Positions 8,444 through 15,928 of a stretch of DNA of 64,000 nucleotides are shown here, piece after piece (the stretch's first letter is position 1; each line of letters starts with the position of its first letter). Position numbers and translations under genes: made by a program. The DNA lies in contig CAZKBH010000010.1 of the NCBI GenBank assembly GCA_964550795.1, positions 1 through 64,000 of the forward strand. The letters are read 5' to 3'. The notes under the pieces are model-generated. The model did not search any database and was not told the origin of the DNA. It saw only the letters and a program-made list of their open reading frames with translations. This stretch comes from M3007 sp964550795. GTDB taxonomy: Bacteria > Bacteroidota > Bacteroidia > Chitinophagales > Saprospiraceae.

Positions 8444-9163
8444 TCATTTTCCCCACTTCCTCAGTTGGCTGAGCAGGGCCGCAAAATCTTTTGGCAGGGC
8501 AGCATTGAACTCCATTACTTCGCCTGTGGCCGGATGTTGGAGCCGGAGTCGGGCTGCGTGCAGGGACGTTCGTTCCATGAGCGGGCGTTCTTCTTCTGTG
8601 AATTTGCCGGATTTGTACTTTTTGCCCTTGACTTCTGACAAGAAAAATTGTTCCCGGCGACCATACAGCGCGTCAATCGCCAGCGGATAGCCGATGCTTT
8701 GAAAATGTACGCGGATTTGGTGCGTTCGGCCAGTTTTGATCTGCGCTTCTACGAGCGTGAACCGTTGGAAGCGCTCGGTTGCGCGGTAAAAAGTGAGCGA
8801 GGGCTTGCCGGAATTGGTCACGGCCATCTTGCCCGGAATGCTGTGGTGCTCCCCAATGGGTTTGTCAATTTCACCTTCTTCGTGGTGCAACACCCCGTCG
8901 AGCAGGGCGAGGTAAAACTTGTCGGCGGTATGGTGTTCCATCTGCATGGAAAGATGGCGGTGCGCGGCTTCATTTCTGGCAAAAACTAAAATCCCGCTCG
9001 TCTCCCGGTCAAGCCGATGGACGATGAATACCTTTCCGTATTTGCTTTGCAGGGCAGCCACCAGACTTTCCTTGTTGCCAAATCGGTCGGGAATGGTGAG
9101 CAGTCCGGCTGGTTTTGAGACGACCAGAATGTGCTCGTCTTCGTGTATTAATTCGTAGGTCAT
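8444..9163 (-). CDS. RluA-family RNA pseudouridine synthase
   Basis: 239 residues from the ATG at 9163 (MTYELIHEDEHILVVSKPAG). The enzyme isomerises uridine to pseudouridine in rRNA or tRNA. The family's catalytic motif is clear: VHRLDRETSGILVFARN, with the catalytic Asp in HRLDRETSG, followed by GRTHQIRVHFQSIGYPLAID. There is no S4 RNA-binding domain, so it belongs to the short RluA/YlyB/RluC-type forms; the target base cannot be told. The frame is open for 32 further codons upstream, but those residues (NRNSVPxY repeats) are encoded by the palindrome array at 9173-9303 and are probably not translated. It follows the glycosyltransferase on the same strand. Confidence 0.92.
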   Translation of the reverse strand: MTYELIHEDEHILVVSKPAGLLTIPDRFGNKESLVAALQSKYGKVFIVHRLDRETSGILVFARNEAAHRHLSMQMEHHTADKFYLALLDGVLHHEEGEIDKPIGEHHSIPGKMAVTNSGKPSLTFYRATERFQRFTLVEAQIKTGRTHQIRVHFQSIGYPLAIDALYGRREQFFLSEVKGKKYKSGKFTEEERPLMERTSLHAARLRLQHPATGEVMEFNAALPKDFAALLSQLRKWGK

Positions 9164-9172
9164 ATTTGTATG

Positions 9173-9303
9173 CCGGAACGCTGTTCCGGATAAGTACACC
9201 GGAACGCTGTTCCGGTTTAGAATGTACGCCGGAACGCTGTTCCGGTTTAGTTTGTACACCGGAACGCTGTTCCGGTTTAGTGCCTCCCGGAACAGCGTTC
9301 CGG
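9173..9303. repeat. Array of five ccggaacgctgttccgg palindromes
   Basis: Copies of the near-palindrome ccggaacgctgttccgg lie at 9173-9189, 9199-9215, 9229-9245 and 9259-9275. A fifth in inverted orientation (ccggaacagcgttccgg) lies at 9287-9303. The period is 26-30 bases, with short, partly conserved spacers (tttag, gtaca). Each unit can fold into its own hairpin. The array occupies nearly all of the space between the glycosyltransferase stop and the pseudouridine synthase start. It is unlike CRISPR because the spacers are only 9-13 bases and are themselves similar. Confidence 0.9.
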
Positions 9304-9321
9304 GTTACAATGCCTCCCAGA

Positions 9322-10430
9322 TTACAATTTTGAAAACACCTTCACCCTTCGCAAATAATGCGCAATAATGATGCTTCCGGGATAAATTCCGTTTTTATTT
9401 TTGGGTGCAATCTGTTCTTTTTCAACGATTTGTGTCACTTCTTTTCGTTTTTGAAGCATGAGTCCAAAGTTGGCGTAAAACGAAAAATGCGCCCGAACGA
9501 TGGCCCAAATAGCCTTGAATTGTCTTTTGGCCGCAAACCGCGCACCAGCCAGTCCGTCGAGTAAAAAACGGGCGGGAATTAGCCAAAGCAGTTTTTGCCA
9601 GGGTTCGTTTTTGAGCAGGGAATAAAGGCTGTTGCGAAAATTGAGGAATACTTTCCGCGGATTTTCATACTCCAAAGTGCCGCCGCCCAAGTGCCAAACC
9701 ACTGATTGTGGGATGCACCAGATTTTATAACCCGCTCGCTTCAATCGCCAGCACAAATCAATCTCCTCGTTGTGGGCAAAATAGTCGCCGTCGAAGCCTC
9801 CAAAACGGTGGTAAAGTTCAGCGCGGATAAAAAACGCCGCTCCGGAGGCCCAAAAACATTCCTGCGGAGTATCGTATTGTCCCAGATCGGGTTCCCGCTG
9901 ACTAAAAATCCGTCCCCGACAAAATGGGTAGCCGAGTTGGTCAATCCAGCCACCGGAGGCGCCGGCGTATTCGAAAAGGTTGAGCGTTGAAGGAGGTTGA
10001 GCGGTTGAGGAGTTGAGCGGTTGAGGCTCTTTCCAGGCCAGTATTTTGGGTTGAGCCACGGCGATGCTGGGATCATTTTTCATCGCTTCCAGGATCGGAT
10101 CAAGCCAGCCCGGGGCGACTTCCACATCGGAGTTCAGGATGACGTAAATCTCAGCCTTCACCTGTTTAAGCGCCTGATTGTAGCCTTCTGCAAAACCCCA
10201 ATTCTGTTGTAAATCAATCAGTTCGATATCGGGATAATGTTGCTTTAGAAACGCCACAGAATCATCCGGCGAGCCATTGTCCGCCACAATGATGCGCGCA
10301 CCAGCACTGTTGGCCACCACCGACGGCAGGAATTTTTCCAAATGGCGCCGGGTGTTGTAGTTGAGGATTACGATGGCGGGGGTTGAGGGGTTGAGGGGTT
10401 GAGATGTTGAGGGGTTGAGATGTTGAGGGG
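9322..10430 (-). CDS. GT2-family glycosyltransferase (5' end in assembly gap)
   Basis: About 350 residues remain. The true start lies in the run of N (10431-10496), because no start codon is visible between the gap and PAIVILNYNTRRHLEKF. Family 2 GT-A motifs are present: VADNGSPDDS, NWGFAEGYNQAL, the metal-binding LNSDVEV, GAAFFIRAELYHRFGGFD and EEIDLCWRLKRAGY. The closest known architecture is that of rhamnosyltransferase-like (WbbL-type) enzymes for surface polysaccharides; donor and acceptor are unknown. An unusual insert (QPLNSSTAQPPSTLNL) in the catalytic domain is encoded by the same ttgagcgg-type microsatellite as the gap region. A hydrophobic segment near the C-terminus (LLWLIPARFLLDGL) may touch the membrane. 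Confidence 0.88.
9970..10030. repeat. ttgag-type microsatellite inside the glycosyltransferase gene
   Basis: The run ttgagcgttgaaggaggttgagcggttgaggagttgagcggttgagg repeats a 7-9 base unit (ttgagngg). It encodes the Pro/Leu/Asn/Ser/Thr-rich insert between ILAWKEP and NLFEYAGASGG of the GT2 enzyme. The reading frame is maintained. The same unit brackets the N run at 10431-10496. Confidence 0.8.
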
Positions 10431-10518
10431 NNNNNNNNNNNNNNNNNNNNNNNNNNNNNNNNNNNNNNNNNNNNNNNNNNNNNNNNNNNNNNNNNNCCCC
10501 CTCAACATTCTCAACCCC
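10379..10518. repeat. ttgagggg microsatellite with a 66-base assembly gap
   Basis: Bases 10379-10430 are repeats of ttgagggg/ttgagatg. Bases 10431-10496 are N, and 10497-10518 resume with cccctcaacattctcaacccc. On the right the repeat orientation is opposite (ccctcaac), so the gap may hide an inversion point or a hairpin. The C-terminal residues of RibF (EGVENVEG) and the first residues of the glycosyltransferase come from this repeat. Confidence 0.8.
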
Positions 10519-11439
10519 CTCAACATCCATCCTCCGCTCAATTTCCCGCTTATCCGCTTCAATTTGTGCTTTCAGCGCCTCCAGATTCTCCAGTGATTTG
10601 TCGGGGCGGATAAAATCAAGCACCTCCACGGTTAAGTTTTGGCCGTATAAATCGCCTTCAAAATCGAGGATATTGACCTCAATGACACGTTTGCCATCGG
10701 GCGATAGGGTAGGGCGCTTACCCACATACAGTGCAGCCAGGTGTGTGTCGGCTTTTGCGGCGTATATGCCTTCCGGCAAGACCAATTTATACGGATCCTC
10801 CACCTCAATATTGGCGGTTGGGAAGCCGATGGTTCGCCCGATTTGGTTTCCTTGTACGACTTTACCAGAGAAGGAAAATGCGTGTCCAAGTAAACGGTTG
10901 GCCAGTTGTATGTCGCTGGTTTCCAGCGCTTTGCGAATTTTGGAGGAACTGATGGCAATCTCGTCTATTTCCTGGGCCGGAATTTCCAGCACCTCAAAAC
11001 CGCCCGTTTGTTCAAATTTTTTGAGGAAAGAAATGTCCCCCTCCCTGCCTGCGCCAAAGCGGTGGTCGTACCCAATGACGATGTATTTGGGGGCAAATTT
11101 TTTAACCAAAAAATCCTCCACATACTGGAGGGCGGGCTGCTGTGAAAACGCAAGCGAAAAGGGCACCACCACCACATTGTCAATGCCCGAACGCGCCATG
11201 AGCGCGATCTTCTCTTCCGTGGTCGTGAGCAGTTTAAAACTGGTATCGTTGGGGTTGAGTATCGCGCGTGGGTGTGGGTCGAAGGTGATGACCACGCTCT
11301 CGCCATCATGCTGTTTGGCCAGGGCCTGCACTTGTTCGAGGATACGCCGATGGCCGAGATGCACCCCATCGAAAGATCCGATGGTGATGACAGCGTTGCG
11401 AAACGTGGGGAGATGAGTTAAATCGGTTAAAACCCGCAT
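10497..11439 (-). CDS. ribF: Bifunctional riboflavin kinase / FAD synthetase (3' end in gap)
   Basis: About 314 residues are visible from the ATG at 11439; the stop lies in the N run. RibF converts riboflavin to FMN and then FMN to FAD. The N-terminal nucleotidyltransferase domain shows ITIGSFDGVHLGHRRIL and FDPHPRAIL, then GYDHRFGAGREGD and EISSSKIRKAL-like residues (AISSSKIRKALE). The C-terminal kinase domain shows GRTIGFPTANIEV, LPEGIYAA and the usual ending FIRPDKSLENLEALKAQI. Family members are about 310 residues, so nearly all of the gene is here. An open frame running through the gap into the glycosyltransferase results only from the N placeholder and is not evidence of fusion. A -7 element lies just before the start. 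Confidence 0.93.
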
Positions 11440-11447
11440 AATTTCGG

Positions 11448-11455
11448 CAAAAGTA
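11448..11455 (-). promoter_or_regulatory. Bacteroidota -7 element before ribF
   Basis: TACTTTTG (minus strand) matches TAnnTTTG exactly and ends nine bases before the ribF ATG. Transcription starting about seven bases downstream would give an mRNA with almost no leader. No good TTG -33 partner is seen at the usual spacing. Confidence 0.5.
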
Positions 11456-11467
11456 AAAACTCCCCCC

Positions 11468-13216
11468 TCACCGTAGCATGATTTTTTGTGCTTGCGTTCC
11501 TGCAGCGTGTCTGATTTTCAACACATAAATTGCTTCGGGCAGTTTTGGAGTGATTACTGAAAGGCGTCCGACATCGGGAAGTAAAGCATCTTGTTGAAAG
11601 ACGAGCGAACCTTTCATGTCATAAAGTTCAATAACAACTTCCGAAAATGCACAGGATTGAACCTCTAGTATAAACCCGTCGCGTTGATTGGGTCCTTGAT
11701 ATGCTGAAAGATTGCAAATTGGCCGAGGAGGCCGAACCCCCACAAAACTCTGGAACGTCGCCGTTGCCCAATCGCCGTGTTGTATTTCGGCGAGTTCGGC
11801 CATGGCGGCAATGGTGGCTTTCACGACGTTGGATAAAAAAGTGAAATTGAGCTTTTCATTGAGGGTGTCGCCGGGTGTGTGGTAGCATTCATTTCTGAAA
11901 TTGGCGCCATCGGTGAGCATAAGCGCTTGAATGCCAGCTTCCCAAAACGGCGTGTGGTCGCTGCGACGAAGGTCTGGGGCGAGTTGGCCATTTCCGGGAA
12001 CATCCAGTGTAATTACCTTTAAATCAGGCACATACTCCTGCGCGGCGTTGCTAAAAAGTAGTGCCAGCGGCTGTGAATTGGTGTTGCCCACATTGGTGAT
12101 AAAATCGCCCCGANNNNNNNNNNNNNNNNNNNNNNNNNNNNNNNNNNNNNNNNNNNNNNNNNNNNNNNNNNNNNNNNNNNNNNNNNNNNNNNNNNNNNNN
12201 NNNNNNNNNNNNNNNNNNNNNNNNNNNNNNNNNNNNNNNNNNNNNNNNNNNNNNNNNNNNNNNNNNNNNNNNNNNNNNNNNNNNNNNNNNNNGGCGTTGG
12301 CGGCTACTTCCGCAGCGGCAGCGGGAAACAACAGCGAAAACCCTTGTGGAAGGGTTTGGGTATTCGGCTCGTCGCTCCAATAGCCAATCATTTCGTGGTT
12401 GAAAACGCCTTCAATTTGTTCATTGGCTCCAATGCCCTGATTGACGTAACGAATGCTGCCTACAAGGCCGGATTCCTCTAAATCAAAACCGATAAATCGC
12501 AGGGATTTTTTAAATGGATATTGGCTCAACAGTTGCGCTGCTTCCATGACTCCGACCGTGCCAGAGCCATTGTCGTCGGCGCCGGGGGCATTGTTCACGG
12601 TATCGTAGTGCGCGTCGTTGATGATAATTTTTTCGGCAGAAATGGTGCCGGGGAGTGTCCCGATGAGGTTTTTGCCCGTATAATTCCCCAGCGGAACATT
12701 CTGTTCTTCGTAAAAAAGACCCGCTTCCAAAAACAGGTTTTTAATCGAATCTCGGGTGGCGTTCAGGTGCGCGTTCCCGGTGGTTCGGTGGCGAATACCT
12801 TCCACAAACTCAAGATTGGCGCGAATGCGATTGCTGTCCACTTGATCCACAAGCCATTGAATATCAAACGATTGTCTGTCGTCTGCAATTAACCTGACGG
12901 TGAATTGAGATGAATTGTTGGCTAATATCGCGATGTCGCAGGTGATGTTTCGGGTGCCGGGTTGGATCGGGAAACCTACATCTCCAAAAACAGGGATTTG
13001 ATAGGGAATGGCGTAAGTTTTGCCGCCGTTGTCGGAGAATTGGAGGCTGATTTCGAGCGGGTCGTTTTCGCTGTCGGTGACCTCATAGGAAATATCGAGG
13101 CTCAGGTTGTTCCAGTCGGGGGTTACGGTGAGGTTGGTGATGACCGGGGGCTGATTTTGAGCGAGCAGGGCAAGCGGTGCGATTGCAGCAAGGTAAAAAG
13201 CGTAGATTTTTTTCAT
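11468..13216 (-). CDS. Secreted M28-family zinc aminopeptidase with T9SS-type tail
   Basis: About 582 residues from the ATG at 13216 (MKKIYAFYLAAIAPLALLAQ, signal peptide). The open frame continues 48 codons upstream, across a terminator-like hairpin and a -7 element, so that extension is rejected. An N-terminal Ig/PKD-like module (about 24-125) precedes the M28 catalytic domain. The visible zinc and catalytic residues are HYDT, ADDNGSG and DLEESG, and a late His lies in ECYHTPGDT. A run of 179 N (12114-12292) removes about 60 residues of the catalytic domain. The last 80 residues (VVIELYDMKGSLVFQQ, LPEAIYVLKI) are a type A sorting domain. It probably degrades peptides outside the cell. Confidence 0.9.
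   Translation of the reverse strand: MKKIYAFYLAAIAPLALLAQNQPPVITNLTVTPDWNNLSLDISYEVTDSENDPLEISLQFSDNGGKTYAIPYQIPVFGDVGFPIQPGTRNITCDIAILANNSSQFTVRLIADDRQSFDIQWLVDQVDSNRIRANLEFVEGIRHRTTGNAHLNATRDSIKNLFLEAGLFYEEQNVPLGNYTGKNLIGTLPGTISAEKIIINDAHYDTVNNAPGADDNGSGTVGVMEAAQLLSQYPFKKSLRFIGFDLEESGLVGSIRYVNQGIGANEQIEGVFNHEMIGYWSDEPNTQTLPQGFSLLFPAAAAEVAANAXXXXXXXXXXXXXXXXXXXXXXXXXXXXXXXXXXXXXXXXXXXXXXXXXXXXXXXXXXXXRGDFITNVGNTNSQPLALLFSNAAQEYVPDLKVITLDVPGNGQLAPDLRRSDHTPFWEAGIQALMLTDGANFRNECYHTPGDTLNEKLNFTFLSNVVKATIAAMAELAEIQHGDWATATFQSFVGVRPPRPICNLSAYQGPNQRDGFILEVQSCAFSEVVIELYDMKGSLVFQQDALLPDVGRLSVITPKLPEAIYVLKIRHAAGTQAQKIMLR
12114..12292. other. Assembly gap (179 N) inside the M28 peptidase gene
   Basis: The unknown bases fall in the catalytic domain between AAAEVAANA and RGDFITNVGN. 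The reading frame is the same on both sides, so the gap length is consistent with an intact gene. Confidence 0.95.
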
Positions 13217-13243
13217 GATTGTTAGTTTTGGATCCTGATGCAG

Positions 13244-13251
13244 CAAAAGTA
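13244..13251 (-). promoter_or_regulatory. Bacteroidota -7 element before the M28 peptidase
   Basis: TACTTTTG on the minus strand, an exact TAnnTTTG match, lies 28 bases upstream of the ATG at 13216. It supports that start over the longer open frame. No -33 TTG at a spacing near 19 was seen. Confidence 0.5.
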
Positions 13252-13286
13252 ACAAGCCTTTTCCACTTTGTGTTTGCCAAAAATAC

Positions 13287-13314
13287 AAAAGGCACGCGCT
13301 GCAGCGTGCCTTTT
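13287..13314 (-). terminator. Terminator-like hairpin after the lipoprotein gene
   Basis: The sequence aaaaggcacgc-gctgca-gcgtgcctttt folds into an 11-base-pair stem with a short loop. On the minus strand it is followed by ttttgtattttt. It sits downstream of the lipoprotein gene (13440-14093) and upstream of the M28 peptidase promoter. Confidence 0.65.
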
Positions 13315-13439
13315 GCAACAAACAAAACCAACTAAAAAACCTGCTTTTTTCGCATCGCAAAAACTGTTTTTTGCGAATGATGCAGTTGAAACGGGCGAGG
13401 GTTTCAGTTCGCTGCTTGTGAAATGATTTTTTTTTAGAA

Positions 13440-14093
13440 TCACCAAACGCGTTGAATCGGATACTGGCGAATCAATGCGGCGGTATCTTGAATCGGAGTA
13501 TCCTCAAATCGCCCATTTTTCCAGAGCAAAAGGCTAGCAGATTCAAAAAACTGCTCGAGCGGTTCGCCGTCGTTGGGAATCATGCTGTGCTCGATTTCCC
13601 GCCGAAGAATGTCCTTACGCCCATCGCCATTGAAGTCGAAAATCCAGCTGCCCTGGAGCACCTGGCCGCCCTCGCCGCCGTACCATTCCGCTACCGTGAT
13701 GCGATCAGTGAAGGCTTTTTTGGATTCATCGTACAAAAAAAGCGAATGATGTTGAAACCAGAACTGTCTGATTTCTACCCAATAGGCGGATAATTGGTCG
13801 TTCAAGCGGAAATGTTGTCGGCTCAGCACGGTTGCTTCTGTGGAGTCGGCCAGGTATTCAATCGGTTGAAGCAGGGCCGCCGGTATGCTGGTAAAAAAGA
13901 GCCGATTGGGAATCGTGTCTGATTTTGAGGGACGCTCCAGGTCTATTTCAATGTGCAGCGTGTCGCCCAAAGTCTGTGTAGTAAAATACGATCTCAAATC
14001 TTGGGGCGGTACTTTTTGGGAGGCCTGGCAGGCGACTAAAGTGGCCAAAATGCTGAGGCAATAGAGTTGGAGGGTTGTTTTGCGGTATATCAT
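13440..14093 (-). CDS. Uncharacterised lipoprotein with DxNGDGxxD motif
   Basis: 217 residues from the ATG at 14093. The first residues (MIYRKTTLQLYCLSILATLV) end in a lipobox, LVAC, so the protein is probably a lipoprotein with the acylated Cys at residue 21. The open frame extends 55 codons upstream, but the signal sequence fixes this start. The mature protein has a beta-rich middle (FWFQHHSLFLYDESKKAFTD) and the calcium-loop-like motif DFNGDGRKD near residue 150, as in VCBS/FG-GAP proteins, here only once. No family can be named. A strong hairpin lies after the stop. Confidence 0.75.
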   Translation of the reverse strand: MIYRKTTLQLYCLSILATLVACQASQKVPPQDLRSYFTTQTLGDTLHIEIDLERPSKSDTIPNRLFFTSIPAALLQPIEYLADSTEATVLSRQHFRLNDQLSAYWVEIRQFWFQHHSLFLYDESKKAFTDRITVAEWYGGEGGQVLQGSWIFDFNGDGRKDILRREIEHSMIPNDGEPLEQFFESASLLLWKNGRFEDTPIQDTAALIRQYPIQRVW

Positions 14094-14291
14094 TGTTTTT
14101 TTTGTAAAGGTATGGGCTTGTGTGAACTTCATAATAGGGCGATTTTTATTTCGTTTTCGCGATAATGAGTAAAATAACGGTTTTGATTCTCCACTTAGAA
14201 AGGGTACGCATTTTTCTTGTCCGGGAATCAAGGACAATAATATTGTTCGGAAAATCACTCAATAACTTGAGTAATCAAGCTTTAGCTGGGT

Positions 14292-14418
14292 TGTCCTCCT
14301 GTCGGGATCCGTCCGCATCAAGTGCGCTTTGGCTGAATACTTGCATTTTCAAGGACAAAAAAAGTGCAAATACTCGGTCAAAGCGCACTTGATGCGGACG
14401 GATCCCGACAGGAAGACA
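14292..14418. repeat. Long 39-base-arm inverted repeat (about 127 nt hairpin)
   Basis: Arms 14292-14330 and 14380-14418 are inverted copies with a single mismatch over 39 bases (core tccgtccgcatcaagtgcgc). Pairing continues inwards for about 18 more bases through changes that leave G-U pairs (ggctgaatacttgca against tgcaaatactcggtc). The whole could form one stem of more than 55 base pairs with a loop of about a dozen bases. There is no open frame, transposase or obvious target duplication. It lies between the divergent lipoprotein and GldN-like genes. Confidence 0.9.
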
Positions 14419-14610
14419 ATTCACGTTTACCAATAAATCCTACTTCTGAGAACGATAAATGGTACAATTTTCGCCTAAATCGCCACCAAACGCAATTCCA
14501 ATCGTGTCGTCGTTCTCTTTCCCGAGAGAGCAAAGAACTTTTAATCTGTTTTCAGCTGAAAATCTGTACCCTTTCAATTCTCCACTTAACTACTACTCAC
14601 CTTACCAATT

Positions 14611-15741
14611 ATGCGTCTACTTCTCTCGCTCCTCTTTTTTTCCACAATACTCTCGGCTCAATCCGCTTTTTTAAAAGACCCCGACATCGTTTGGGCGGCG
14701 GAAATCGAACAAGACTGGGTGGTAGATATTCCCTCGCTTGAAGCGGAGTGGGACCAGGGAATTATTACCTTGAAACAAGTTCGCAGCAGAGAAAATGAAT
14801 TGCACTGGTCAAGCCCTTATCTGGCAGAGTTGGTATATGAAGCTGTAAGACGAGGGGACTTGGCTGTTTTTAGAGACTCGGATTGTAAAGAAAAGTTGAA
14901 TATCAATGGAGGTTTTCCAAAGGTGGCCACATTTGCCACAGTGAATTCGGTGACGGGTGATTTGAATTATTTTGAAAACGATAATCACCCCGTTCAGGTG
15001 AATAATTTGAACGGTTTTCAATATGTGGATACGATCATCATCTTTGACCCGGTTACGTATGAAGAACAAATTACAGCAGTACTATATCAGCCTGAACCAT
15101 TTTCGGTTGTTGTAGCCTGGCGCCTGCGGCAAGTGCTTGCCTATCACAAAAAAAGCGCACGCTGGAGCACAGAAGTTGTGGGTATTGCTCCACTCGTAGA
15201 AGTTAGAAATTGGGATAATGATACCGTTGAACTTAGGCCTGCTTTTTGGTTCAAGCCGGACAATAAGCGACATAAATTACATTCAAAACGAATCGTTTGG
15301 GCCAAAAAAACCATAAGTGACAAACAACCTAGGACTGAAATTCCTGCAAATCTGCCCAATTCACTCAAAGTAGTGAGAGGTTTCGAAAATCCTATGTCAC
15401 ATTTGCTCAGCGTGTTTGAAACCAAGAAAAAATCGCCCTTTTATGACAGTCAGGGAGGCAAACTTCTGAGTCTTGAGGAGCGAAAAAACAGGATGCACAG
15501 AACGGACACCATAGTATCCTATGATCGGATTACTTCCGAAGAGACGATAACAATTGAGCAGAAAGGAATTAGGGACAGCCTTATCCAACAGATTCGTTTG
15601 GTCCAGACATGGCACTGGGATGCACGACGCGCCCGGCTCTCTATTTGTTTGGATGCAGTGGCGCCCATTGAAGGCGTTTTTAATAATATGGGGGACATTC
15701 GCTACACCCGCCCCTTATTCTACAGAAAGGCAAAACGATAA
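14611..15741 (+). CDS. GldN-like protein with duplicated core
   Basis: 376 residues with a signal peptide (MRLLLSLLFFSTILSAQ). Residues 25-215 resemble the gliding/T9SS protein GldN (PorN): DIVWAAEIEQDWVVD, YLAELVYEAVRRGDLAVF, TIIIFDPVTYEEQIT, then RLRQVLAYHKKSARW and VVGIAPLVEV. The last 80 residues repeat the second half of this core: TIVSYDRITSEETIT, RLVQTWHWDARRARL, CLDAVAPIEGVFNN and TRPLFYRK. GldN forms a periplasmic ring with GldK. This copy is not beside gldK, gldL or gldM, so it is probably an accessory paralogue. The resemblance was read by eye and the role is inferred. Confidence 0.6.
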   Translation: MRLLLSLLFFSTILSAQSAFLKDPDIVWAAEIEQDWVVDIPSLEAEWDQGIITLKQVRSRENELHWSSPYLAELVYEAVRRGDLAVFRDSDCKEKLNINGGFPKVATFATVNSVTGDLNYFENDNHPVQVNNLNGFQYVDTIIIFDPVTYEEQITAVLYQPEPFSVVVAWRLRQVLAYHKKSARWSTEVVGIAPLVEVRNWDNDTVELRPAFWFKPDNKRHKLHSKRIVWAKKTISDKQPRTEIPANLPNSLKVVRGFENPMSHLLSVFETKKKSPFYDSQGGKLLSLEERKNRMHRTDTIVSYDRITSEETITIEQKGIRDSLIQQIRLVQTWHWDARRARLSICLDAVAPIEGVFNNMGDIRYTRPLFYRKAKR

Positions 15742-15928
15742 ATTATCTGGCATCCGCTCCAATTCCGCCACATCCCTATCAAAAGAAACGGTACAACCCA
15801 TTACAAAGCAGCGCAAACAAAATATCAATGGGCTTGTTCTTGGAGTGCTTTTCAAAACCTGTGCGGTTAGAAAAGGTAAAAAAATGTCATACACCCAATA
15901 GTCGAGCTATCGTTCTTTCTAAAAAATC

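Noticed and set aside
9164..9259. N-terminal extension of the pseudouridine synthase
   Set aside because: The extra residues repeat NRNSVP and come from the palindrome array; the family starts at MTYELIHEDEH.
9173..9303. CRISPR array
   Set aside because: Repeats are 17-base palindromes with 9-13 base spacers that resemble each other, the last copy is inverted, and no cas gene is present.
9322..11439. A 705-residue RibF-glycosyltransferase fusion
   Set aside because: The continuous frame depends on 66 N between two low-complexity repeats. Each half is a complete known enzyme, so these are two genes.
14292..14418. Insertion sequence
   Set aside because: No transposase frame lies inside or beside the inverted repeats and no target duplication was seen.
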